From: Pseudomonadota bacterium
GTDB taxonomy: Bacteria; Pseudomonadota; Alphaproteobacteria; Azospirillales; Azospirillaceae
Assembly: GCA_023411035.1 (NCBI GenBank)
Contig: JAEYPE010000161.1
Location: 1-40,269, forward strand
Length of the DNA stretch: 40,269 nucleotides
Direction: 5' to 3'
The notes below the pieces were generated by a model. That model searched no databases. It saw only the letters and a program-made list of their open reading frames with translations, and was not told where the DNA came from. The stretch's first letter is position 1; every line of letters begins with the position of its first letter. Both the position numbers and the translations under genes were made by a program. Of the stretch, positions 1-7,177 are shown one piece after another.

Positions 1-2
1 AT

Positions 3-155
3 TTCCCCAATGACGAGGCCGCCCTGAAGCTTCTGTTTCTCGTCTTGAACCGCGCCGAGAAAGACTGGAAGATGCCGCCGCGCGAATGGACGGCTGCCAA
101 GGCGCAGATGGCCGTCATCTTCGGCGAGCGGTTCGCAAAAGCGATGAACGCCTGA
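3..155 (+). CDS. IS256-family transposase, C-terminal end (partial, cut by window edge)
   Basis: The open frame enters from outside the window and ends at TGA 153-155. The 50 visible residues begin FPNDEAALKLLFLVL and continue through KDWKMPPREW and a final ERFAKAMNA. This pattern (FPND..A..KLL.L, then a Trp-rich W.MP.R.W block and an F..RF terminus) is the typical tail of IS256-type DDE transposases, which move their element by a copy-paste circle intermediate. The catalytic core lies upstream and cannot be judged, so the element may be intact or already truncated. A plausible right terminal inverted repeat follows at 175-199. The gene is unrelated to the polysaccharide genes and marks the left border as mobile-element territory. 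Confidence 0.8.
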   Translation, partial: FPNDEAALKLLFLVLNRAEKDWKMPPREWTAAKAQMAVIFGERFAKAMNA

Positions 156-174
156 AAATGAAATCGGCCCCGCC

Positions 175-199
175 GAGCACGAAATTCCGGATACTCCCC
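175..199. repeat. Probable right terminal inverted repeat of the IS256-type element
   Basis: Read on the minus strand this stretch starts GGGAGTATCCGGAATTTCG. It resembles the GGGAGTGTCCGGAATTT-type ends known for alphaproteobacterial IS256-family elements, and lies 20 bases beyond the transposase stop codon, as expected for a right end. The matching left end is outside the window, so the repeat and its target duplication cannot be verified here. Confidence 0.5.
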
Positions 200-561
200 G
201 GTCCTGGCCCGCAAAGGATATTGCGCCTATTTACGGATGTTCAGCGTCACCCACTCAACTTCTGTTCGATCACACAAAACTTGGAAGAGCCCAGAATATG
301 CCCGGACTTTACAACCCGCACATAACCAGAGCGCGGACACGCAGGCTTTTGAGACAATCTCACACACCGGAAGCTGTTGTTCAGATCCTACATATGGAAT
401 GCGTCGTTACCCCGTGACACCCTCGCCGCAAGAGTATCATCCCATTTGATGGGGTCTGATGCGCCCAGAACCAGCGTGTAAGCAGTATTAGGGTGTTTGG
501 GTGCGCTATGATGCAGTGTACCATGCTGCCCAAAAATCAGATCATCCAAATGGAGGCGAAC
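200..561. other. Non-coding gap after the IS element
   Basis: I see no credible gene in this 360-base stretch. Short open frames here lack ribosome binding sites and recognisable protein character. The base composition is more mixed than in the gene clusters. It ends in the Shine-Dalgarno GGAGG (552-556) of the small gene that follows. Confidence 0.5.
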
Positions 562-792
562 ATGAAGTACAGCCTATGCTACCTTGTCGGCACGGACTGC
601 CATTATGAACTATACGCAAGACTGAGCGAGGCTAAAGAGAGGATCTGTGTGCTGCTAAAGGACGGCGTCGAGGACCTTTGTCTGCTCAGGTTCAATGGGA
701 CCGTCGTCGCCTCACACGATGAACTCATGAGGATCATGCATTCGAATCGTGCGACCCCGAGACAAAGGCGAAAGACTGTCCACCCGTTGTGA
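562..792 (+). CDS. Small hypothetical protein, 76 aa
   Basis: This is a 76-residue product starting MKYSLCYLVG. The ATG at 562 is preferred over an upstream in-frame start at 493 because GGAGG lies about 6 bases ahead of it. The sequence reads as an alternating beta/alpha small globular fold: a strand (SLCYLV), a helix with charged face (LSEAKERICVLLKDGVE), a strand (LCLLRFNGTVVAS) and a helix. The tail is basic (RATPRQRRKTVHPL). No signal peptide or membrane segment is present and I do not recognise the family. It sits alone between two insertion-sequence remnants, so it may be an orphan stranded by rearrangement. The good ribosome binding site and coherent amphipathic pattern support coding; function is unknown. 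Confidence 0.45.
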   Translation: MKYSLCYLVGTDCHYELYARLSEAKERICVLLKDGVEDLCLLRFNGTVVASHDELMRIMHSNRATPRQRRKTVHPL

Positions 793-1007
793 GCAAATCA
801 AAACGCTGCGACCAAATTGTTTCCTTCCGGAGCAATAACCTCTTGCCCTGAATAACGATTCATATAGATGTTTCTCAAATGAAAACACGCATCTGCTTCA
901 CCTCATGACGTTGACCATATGCACAGCCACGAAATTGAATTTGTTTTCATCGTCAAAGTTCTGATTGACGACTATTGTAATATTGGGATTGCAGCGATGT
1001 TGCGGAG

Positions 1008-1340
1008 ATGCCAGAAACGTCCAAGGCCCATCCAAGCGACGCGAGCGACGAAGACTGGTGGTTTACCGCTCCATACCTGGTGCTGATCCGGAATATGGAC
1101 GCTGGGCAACGTGAACATAATCCGGGCGAGGTGTTCCATGCCTTGGATTGGATCATGCGGGCCGAAGCGCCGTGGCGTATGCGGTCGAACGCCTTTCCCC
1201 TCGGGAGGCGGTCCATCAGCAGCCGCAATTCTGGCGGCGCACAGGCATCGGTGGCCGCTTGTGAGCCATCCTGCACTTTGCCGCTGGCCGGAGAGCCGGG
1301 GTGCAAGCCACTCCTCCATAGTCCCTCGCCTGCTTGCGTT
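1008..1340 (+). pseudogene. IS5-family transposase remnant (N-terminal part, frameshifted)
   Basis: From ATG 1008 the frame reads AHPSDASDEDWWFTAPYL, then AGQREHNPGEVFHALDWIMR and APWRMRSNAFP. This matches the N-terminal domain of IS5-group transposases (SDxxDxEW..xxPYL...QREH..REVFNALRWI...APWRMLPNDLPP). After the NAFP stretch (about 1197) similarity jumps to another frame, reading PREAVHQQPQFWRR and meeting a stop codon near 1261. Fainter similarity continues (AAGRRAGVQATPP) to about 1320. The catalytic DDE core is absent. The gene is therefore a decayed fragment and not an active transposase. Confidence 0.75.
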
Positions 1341-1531
1341 TCGTTGCCTGCGCCTGCATCGGGCTTGGCCGTGCGCTCGCCATCCCCGAATCCTTATCCC
1401 CTGACTCAGTCCTTCTTGCTTGTCCGTCCGATAGACATGCAGTTACGCCTTCGGTTTGGTCGTTTACATGCGTGAATATTGGACACATGACATTCTGAAT
1501 TGTTACCCGGCTTCATGCGATGGAGGAAGGC

Positions 1532-2917
1532 ATGCCAGTCAACAGAGATCCCTCGCCTTCCGCAACGGCATCGAATGTCGGTTCGGGGGCTTTGAACATT
1601 GGAAGCATCCGAGCGAAACCGGCCTGGGCTGCACGGCTGAGTGATCTGGCCCCTTCCGCACGCCGAGCGCTGCTTCTCGTCGCCCTTTCCATATCCCTGG
1701 GCATCTTTTTGAGATTACTGGGCTTTACGGGCGGCTCGTACAGTTGGTTCCTGTTGTGGCCCGGTGGAAGCGACTCCTGGTTCCCCGTGAGTGCGGCCTA
1801 TGTCCATGCCATCGAAAACCCATCGGGGTCGATTTATGACGTGTTCTTTTTGCAGCACATAAAATTTCAGTATCCTCCGAGTTCCCTTTTGATCTACGTG
1901 GTGGCCGAGCTGTTCGGGATGCCGCCCACTCAGGGCAATCTCAACGTTCTGATCTGGCTCAGCGTATTAGCCATGCCGGTGGTCATTTACGGCATCGCTA
2001 TGGTCTACATGGAGATGCACCAGAAGACGCTCGGGTTTAAAAAGGCGGATCGCGTCGTCATCGCTTCGGCCTTCGCCCTGTCATGCCTATTCTTCTATCC
2101 AATCATGTGGGCCTGGCCCATGGGACAGGTGCAGGCTCTGCTCAACCTGCTCTTCGCAGTATCCTGTCTTTGCTGGCTTACAAACCGCAAATTCTTGTCA
2201 GGAGCGCTGATCGGCGCGATCTGCCTCGTCAAACCGCAGTTTATCCTGTTCCTGCTTTGGGGGGCGTTGAGGAGACAAGCGGGATTCCTCGCGGGCGTCC
2301 TGCTGGTGCTTGGAACCGGCACCTTGGCCGCCATCCTGCTGTTCGGCTTTTCCAGCCACATCGACTATCTGAAGGTTCTGAGCTTCATTTCGGCTCACGG
2401 CGAGACATTTTACGCGAATCAGTCGATCAACGGACTGCTGAACCGTGCCCTCGCTCTGGGCTATGACTCGTCATGGCAGGGACTTCCCGAGGGCACGCCG
2501 TTCGCGCCCTACCATCCCGCCGTATACGCAGCAACGCTGGTGTCCGGTGTCCTCATCAACTTTTATGGGATCGTACAGACGCGGCCCCCGAGTGAATCCT
2601 GCTCCACGCTCGCCTTCGCAACCGCGGCCCTGTGCTTCACCGTTGCGTCGCCCGTTGCGTGGATTCACCATTACGGCATCATGATGCCGATTTTCGTTCT
2701 TCTTTTCCTTGAAATCGCTCGTCGGAGCGACGACCAACGCGGTCGCTCCCTTTTCCTATGGATGGGCCTATGCTTCATCGTCGCCGCCAACCTCGTTCTT
2801 GCGAACGAGTGGTGGAACGGAATCGCCGCATTTGTTGACGAGCACGCGAATCTCTTGGAATCCTATCTTCTCTTCGCCGCGCTTGGAACACTGGCCCTTC
2901 TCCATCGGCTGCGGTGA
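1532..2917 (+). CDS. GT87-type polytopic glycosyltransferase (DUF2029)
   Basis: The product is a 461-residue integral membrane protein with roughly ten hydrophobic segments. It shows GT87 (DUF2029, PimE-like) features: an acidic first loop with GGSDSWFPVSAAYVH near residue 78, a conserved LVKPQ near residue 232, QSINGLLNRAL near residue 297 and a late AWIHHYG. GT87 enzymes are GT-C transferases that use a polyprenyl-phosphate sugar and act on the periplasmic side of the inner membrane; substrate and acceptor here are unknown. The start at 1532 is chosen over 1520 because GGAGGAAGG sits immediately upstream of it and overlaps the other candidate. It is the first recognisable polysaccharide gene at the left end, followed by a 780-base gap before the next gene, so it may be transcribed alone. 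Confidence 0.75.
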   Translation: MPVNRDPSPSATASNVGSGALNIGSIRAKPAWAARLSDLAPSARRALLLVALSISLGIFLRLLGFTGGSYSWFLLWPGGSDSWFPVSAAYVHAIENPSGSIYDVFFLQHIKFQYPPSSLLIYVVAELFGMPPTQGNLNVLIWLSVLAMPVVIYGIAMVYMEMHQKTLGFKKADRVVIASAFALSCLFFYPIMWAWPMGQVQALLNLLFAVSCLCWLTNRKFLSGALIGAICLVKPQFILFLLWGALRRQAGFLAGVLLVLGTGTLAAILLFGFSSHIDYLKVLSFISAHGETFYANQSINGLLNRALALGYDSSWQGLPEGTPFAPYHPAVYAATLVSGVLINFYGIVQTRPPSESCSTLAFATAALCFTVASPVAWIHHYGIMMPIFVLLFLEIARRSDDQRGRSLFLWMGLCFIVAANLVLANEWWNGIAAFVDEHANLLESYLLFAALGTLALLHRLR

Positions 2918-3698
2918 ACCAAACCGGGGCACGTCTGTCAAGATGGTGGAAATTGGGAGGCGGTCAGGCGCGTCGTCGATGTGGCCGCCTTTGCCAGAGG
3001 TAGAGCGGTGATGGCGGGCTCGACGGTCGCTGCAATGCCGCACATGGTTTCGAGTGCCGGGTAACAGTGCTGGAGGAGCGCACCTCGGGGAGTTCCACGT
3101 TGATCAGCCGTCCATCGCCGAACTACCCTCGACCGCCTGAACAAGACCAGACGGGCTTCCCAGTTCCGGGCCGCGGGTCCGCCGGGCGGCGCCTGATCGC
3201 ACGCATCCTTCCGGACATCCGATTGCTGCTACACGGAATGGGTGTCCACATCGACGAGGCGTAGCCCATTTGCGGGTCCAGACGAGTGGCAATTAGAACT
3301 CGGAAATGGCACCGACGTCGCCTATGATGTGTCTCGACAGGCTTTCCCTGCCCACCATCCTGTCGTCACCTTCAAATTCATTGTTGGAAAGAAGAAGATT
3401 GAAGATGGGTGAGTAAAAGCTCCCGTCGAAACAGTCGGACCGATGACGACCCGCCAGCATTGCGGAGCGGAGCGAGAGGAGTGGGTTCTTTTAAAAATTT
3501 TAAAAGTCGGTATGGCGTCGGGCTTGATAGCCGGGAGATTTCGGCGGTTCGTTTTCAAGGGAAGGCGACGCAACAGGTGTGGCGTGCGCGATGCATGGTC
3601 CCAATTTCCGCCACCCTCCGGACGATGCCGATCTCAGCCCGACAGCACTGACGGCTTGCGGCTTGATGGAATCGCTGCCGGACACAGGAGTACAGCGA
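2918..3698. other. Long gap without a recognisable gene
   Basis: This 780-base stretch separates the GT87 gene from the GT2 gene. Short frames occur (for example 3067-3264, 65 codons) but none has a good ribosome binding site or a recognisable protein family. The last 200 bases become AT-rich and contain an almost perfect 19-base palindrome at 3488-3506, a likely control site for the downstream glycosyltransferase/heptose operon. The GC-rich first part may be decayed coding DNA. Confidence 0.45.
3488..3506. promoter_or_regulatory. AT-only palindrome CTTTTAAAAATTTTAAAAG
   Basis: The 19 bases are an almost perfect palindrome built from two TTTTAAAA units sharing the centre. They sit about 190 bases before the GT2 start in otherwise GC-rich DNA. 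Related TTTAAAA cores occur in other long gaps of this window (14028-14038, 14699-14708, 29258-29269, 29558-29566, 29581-29590). Such sites are compatible with a regulator that reads AT-rich steps, for example a Ros/MucR-type zinc-finger protein, but that assignment is inference only. Confidence 0.4.
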
Positions 3699-4511
3699 AT
3701 GATCGTGAGCGTGGTCACACCAACCTTGAACGGAATCGATTACCTCGCCGACTGTATTGAATCCGTCAAAAGGAACCAAACACGCGATGTCAAGGTCGAG
3801 CATATCATCGTCGACGGCGGCAGCACCGACGGAACCGTCGAGCTGGCGGAGGCCAACGGTCTCTTGGTCCTGAAAGGAAAGGACAAGGGAATATTCGACG
3901 CGATCAACAAGGGATCGTTTGCCTCGTCGGGACAACTGCTCGGGTTCCTCGGTGCCGATGACGTCATGCTGGATGGCGCCATGGAGGCGATCGTCGAAAC
4001 CTACAAGGCCAGTGGCCGGCCTTGGGTCGTCGGCGGCATCCGATGGATCGGCGAACAGGGACAGAGCTTGGGAGGCTTGGGCGCCCCGCCCACATGGATG
4101 ACGCCACGCATGCTGGTCTGCCTGGGCTGGAATCCCACCATGCATATGGGAACCTATTTTTCGCGCGATTTCTTCACCGAACTCGGCGGTTTTGACATCG
4201 GTTACAAGGATGCCGGCGACTACGAAATGTTCGCGCGCGCGCGGTCGAAGGCTCCCTACGCCCGGCTTGCCCGCACGGTCGCCTGTTTCCGGAGAACCGG
4301 AATGAACAACAGCGCGGTGAACGGAGAGCGGACGCAGCGCGAGTGCCGGCAGATCCGTGCCGCGTTCGGTCCGGCCTCGGACGTCGAGCGCCGGTTCTGG
4401 CGCTACGCGCTCAAGGCATGGTTCAACGCGGGAAATCCACGTTGGTTGACGTACAAAATGATGGAGTCCGTCCGTGTTCGGCTCCGCCATCAGGAAAAGG
4501 CATACTTCTAG
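3699..4511 (+). CDS. Family 2 glycosyltransferase
   Basis: This is a 270-residue cytoplasmic GT2 with a GT-A fold. The N-terminus MIVSVVTPTLNGIDYLADCI is the standard nucleotide-binding first strand. IIVDGGSTDGT follows at about residue 31, and LGADDVML near residue 85 carries the acidic metal/nucleotide-sugar motif. DAGDYEMFARA near residue 172 fits the acceptor-side acidic motif. No membrane segment is evident. ATG 3699 is preferred to an upstream in-frame start at 3579 because AGGAG lies 8 bases ahead and the fold begins exactly there. Donor and acceptor are not predictable. The gene is followed by a GT9 enzyme 170 bases downstream on the same strand, which suggests that both extend the same oligosaccharide. 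Confidence 0.85.
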   Translation: MIVSVVTPTLNGIDYLADCIESVKRNQTRDVKVEHIIVDGGSTDGTVELAEANGLLVLKGKDKGIFDAINKGSFASSGQLLGFLGADDVMLDGAMEAIVETYKASGRPWVVGGIRWIGEQGQSLGGLGAPPTWMTPRMLVCLGWNPTMHMGTYFSRDFFTELGGFDIGYKDAGDYEMFARARSKAPYARLARTVACFRRTGMNNSAVNGERTQRECRQIRAAFGPASDVERRFWRYALKAWFNAGNPRWLTYKMMESVRVRLRHQEKAYF

Positions 4512-4552
4512 GCCACCGGCCTATGAAGACATGCTCCACGCATAGCCGCACG

Positions 4553-4584
4553 GGCCATCACACAGGCCATAACACAGGCCACAG
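4553..4584. repeat. Short tandem repeat, GGCCATCACACA-type, about 2.7 copies
   Basis: Units of 12 bases (GGCCATCACACA, GGCCATAACACA, then GGCCACAG) are arranged head to tail in the leader between the GT2 and GT9 genes. They could be translated if the GT9 gene used an in-frame start near 4523 (His/Thr/Gly-rich peptide), but the better start lies beyond them. Confidence 0.6.
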
Positions 4585-4681
4585 GGCGGCTCATGCCATG
4601 GATGCGCCGGTGTGCAGGAGCGGTCAAGATCCGCAGTTGCGGCAGCGCGTTGCTTTTTCCCCGTCTCGACGGAAGCGAACC

Positions 4682-5908
4682 ATGAACGCTCCCAGCCCCG
4701 AAGTGCCCGTCGTCCGGGCCAAGCTTTCCCTCCAGCGTCGTGCCAAGGCCGTGTTCGACTCTCTGTCGGCCATGTCGCCACGCCGCCCAGGTGGGCAGGA
4801 TGCGGTCCCCGCCAGGATTGGCGTGCTGCTCCAGTGGGGCATAGGCGATGCCGTGCTGGCGCAGCCATTGCTGCAGGGACTTCGGAACGCCTTTCCAGAG
4901 ACATCGATCGAGGTCATCGGCAAGCCGTGGCTGTCGGAGCTTTTCAGCGGTGAAACGTTCGTCGACCATGTTCACACCCTGGTTCCTCCATGGACCCGCT
5001 ACACCGGCAAGTACCGGCTTTGGGACAAGGATTGGCGTGTCTACATGCGGTCGGTCGGACGGTTGCGCTCAACCCGGTTCGACGCGCTGGTGGCACTGCG
5101 TTTCGATCCGCGCGAGAATTTGCAACTGCGGCTTCTCGATGCGCAACGGACCTACGGCTTCGGTGCCGCCGGCGGCGGACGATGGGTGACGGATGACCTC
5201 GGCCTTACGTTCGAAATGTTTCACGCCATGCACCGCAGCGAGGTCGCCGCGCACGCAGCCTGGAAACTGACCGGCGCACGGACCTCCGGGGTGCCGGCGC
5301 TGCACGCCGACGCCGACACGCGCACGCACCTGCTCGCATGGTTGACCTCGCAGGGCTACCGGTCCGGCCGGCTGCTCGCGGTGCACAACGGCGCGGGGGC
5401 CAGTATCCGGCGCTGGGGTTGGGACAACATGATCGCCGCGATGCGCCCGCTGCCGGGTTCCGTGCGCATGGTGGTCGCGATCGACGACGGGAGCGACGTG
5501 CCGGTCGAACGGTTGCGCCGCTCGGTGAACGTGCCGCTGGCCGTCTTCCACGGCAGTCTTGGCGAGTTGAAAGCGCTCCTGTCGATGTGCGACGTGCTCC
5601 TGTGCAACGACAGCGGGGTCATGCACATCGCGGCGGCGGTCGGTTGCCGCACCGTGCCGGTCATCGGCCCGACGTTGCCGCTGTGGTTCGGACCCTCGGG
5701 GCAGGGCCACAGCCCGGTGTGCCTGGAACCGATGCCCTGCCGGCCGTGCATGGACGTTTGCGTTCACTCAGCGCCGATCTGCATGACGCGGATCAGACCC
5801 GATCTGGTCACGCTGGCGATGCACCGGGCGTTTGCGCATCTCGATGCGCGGCGCATCGGCGAGGCTTGCGGCCCCGTTCGGGACGCCGGCGGATCGGGTG
5901 CCGGCTGA
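4682..5908 (+). CDS. GT9 heptosyltransferase-family glycosyltransferase
   Basis: The product has 408 residues and a GT-B architecture of the GT9 family (LPS heptosyltransferases such as WaaC/WaaF), which use ADP-L-glycero-D-manno-heptose. The first Rossmann-like half begins IGVLLQWGIGDAVLAQPLL at about residue 42. The second half carries NGAGASIRRWGW near residue 235 and the hallmark CNDSGVMHIAAAVGCRTVPV near residue 307. A cysteine-rich stretch near residues 350-370 (MPCRPCMDVC) is common in this family. ATG 4682 is chosen because the conserved domain follows soon after; an open frame extends upstream to 4343 but is repetitive and overlaps the GT2 gene. HldD, which makes the expected donor, is encoded next (6007), so heptose transfer is a reasonable inference, not proven. 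Confidence 0.82.
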   Translation: MNAPSPEVPVVRAKLSLQRRAKAVFDSLSAMSPRRPGGQDAVPARIGVLLQWGIGDAVLAQPLLQGLRNAFPETSIEVIGKPWLSELFSGETFVDHVHTLVPPWTRYTGKYRLWDKDWRVYMRSVGRLRSTRFDALVALRFDPRENLQLRLLDAQRTYGFGAAGGGRWVTDDLGLTFEMFHAMHRSEVAAHAAWKLTGARTSGVPALHADADTRTHLLAWLTSQGYRSGRLLAVHNGAGASIRRWGWDNMIAAMRPLPGSVRMVVAIDDGSDVPVERLRRSVNVPLAVFHGSLGELKALLSMCDVLLCNDSGVMHIAAAVGCRTVPVIGPTLPLWFGPSGQGHSPVCLEPMPCRPCMDVCVHSAPICMTRIRPDLVTLAMHRAFAHLDARRIGEACGPVRDAGGSGAG

Positions 5909-6006
5909 CCGCCGGCCGTAACGGGCACATCCCCATCCCCTTCCGGCGCGAGACACCGGGAGAATGGGGCGTGGATCGATCGGAATGCAGGGAATGGAGC
6001 TATGGC

Positions 6007-7053
6007 ATGATCGTCGTCACCGGAGGGGCCGGCTTCATCGGATCGAACATCGTCGCCGCGCTTGCCGCCCGGCATCCAGGCAAGATCATCATTTCGGATC
6101 GCCTGCGCACCGGCTGCAAATGGCTGAACATCGCCAAGCACGAGATCGGCGGCCTCGTCAGCCCGGACGAGCTTTTCGAGCTGCTTGAGGAGGATCGTGG
6201 GCGCATCGAAGCGATCGTTCACATGGGCGCGATCTCATCGACGACGGAGACCGACGCCGACCTGATCGCCGATACCAATTTCAAGCTTTCCATGAGGCTG
6301 TGGCGGTGGTGCGCGGAGCACCAGGTGCGCTTCATATACGCGTCGTCGGCAGCGACTTATGGAGACGGAAGCCATGGATTCTCCGACGATCACACGCCGG
6401 AGGCGCTCGCTCGCTTTCACCCGCTCAACGCTTACGGTTGGTCGAAGCATGTCTTTGATCGATGGGCGGTCCGAATGGCCGGAGGGGACGGCGCGCCAAT
6501 GTGGCAGGACGGCAACCGGCGGGACCGTTCCGACCGGGCAGGAAAGGGAGCAGGCCGGCCTCCCCAGTGGGTCGGGCTCAAGTTCTTCAACGTTTATGGG
6601 CCCAACGAATATCACAAGCACGATATGCAGAGCATCGTGGCGAAGAATTTCCCCAAAGTCGCGGTTGGCGACGCCGTGCAGCTCTTCAAGTCGCATCATC
6701 CGGACTATCAGGATGGAGGCCAACTGCGCGATTTCGTGTACGTGAAGGATTGCGTCTCTATTGTTGAGTGGATGCTTGAGAACCCGCATATCAACGGGAT
6801 TTTCAATGTCGGCACCGGCGCCGCCCGGTCGTTCGGAGACCTCGCGGCGGCACTCTTCCGGGCCACGGGCCAATCGCCGAGAATCGAATATGTCGACATG
6901 CCGGAGAGCCTGCGTTCGCGGTACCAGTATTTTACGCAGGCGGACATAAACGCGCTGCGTGCCGCAGGGTACGATCGGCCAATGACGTCGCTTGAAGAGG
7001 GGGTGTCCGACTACGTGATCAACTATCTCTCGCAGCAGGACCCCTACGGCTGA
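6007..7053 (+). CDS. hldD: ADP-L-glycero-D-manno-heptose 6-epimerase
   Basis: This 348-residue short-chain dehydrogenase-type enzyme interconverts ADP-D-glycero- and ADP-L-glycero-D-manno-heptose, the last step of ADP-heptose synthesis in the cytoplasm. It opens with the NAD(P)-binding GGAGFIGSNI, has HMGAISSTTE near residue 75, and YGWSK at about 143-147 as the catalytic Tyr/Lys pair. The family-specific FFNVYGPNEYHK and GGQLRDFVYVKD blocks follow, then SRYQYFTQAD near the C-terminus. Between residues about 159 and 184 there is an extra Gly/Arg/Asp-rich stretch not expected in the family. ATG 6007 has GGAG 7 bases upstream. It ends convergently with the beta-helix gene, separated by a strong terminator-like hairpin. 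The other heptose genes (hldE, gmhA) lie near 34-36 kb. Confidence 0.9.
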   Translation: MIVVTGGAGFIGSNIVAALAARHPGKIIISDRLRTGCKWLNIAKHEIGGLVSPDELFELLEEDRGRIEAIVHMGAISSTTETDADLIADTNFKLSMRLWRWCAEHQVRFIYASSAATYGDGSHGFSDDHTPEALARFHPLNAYGWSKHVFDRWAVRMAGGDGAPMWQDGNRRDRSDRAGKGAGRPPQWVGLKFFNVYGPNEYHKHDMQSIVAKNFPKVAVGDAVQLFKSHHPDYQDGGQLRDFVYVKDCVSIVEWMLENPHINGIFNVGTGAARSFGDLAAALFRATGQSPRIEYVDMPESLRSRYQYFTQADINALRAAGYDRPMTSLEEGVSDYVINYLSQQDPYG

Positions 7054-7107
7054 TGCAACCGGCATCACCCAAACACGCCCCCGAGGTCCGGAAGCGCTGG
7101 GCGGTGG

Positions 7108-7151
7108 GCTCTCGGCAGCCGGCAACACCTCTTTTGCCGGCTGCCGAGAGC
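7108..7151. terminator. Perfect 18-bp inverted repeat between convergent genes
   Basis: The arms 7108-7125 and 7134-7151 are exact reverse complements (GCTCTCGGCAGCCGGCAA and its complement), with an 8-base loop. It lies between the end of hldD (7053) and the end of the minus-strand beta-helix gene (7178), where a bidirectional terminator is expected. A long T run is missing on both strands, so termination could be imperfect or the hairpin may mainly stabilise 3' ends. Confidence 0.7.
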
Positions 7152-7177
7152 GTTAAGCGCGATCCTCGGTTATGACC

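Noticed and set aside
3067..3264. 65-codon frame in the gap after the GT87 gene
   Set aside because: It is Pro/Arg-rich with no family similarity that I can see and no good ribosome binding site; it is probably non-coding or decayed DNA.
4343..4681. N-terminal extension of the GT9 gene
   Set aside because: The extension overlaps the GT2 gene and a tandem repeat and has no domain content; the fold begins after ATG 4682.
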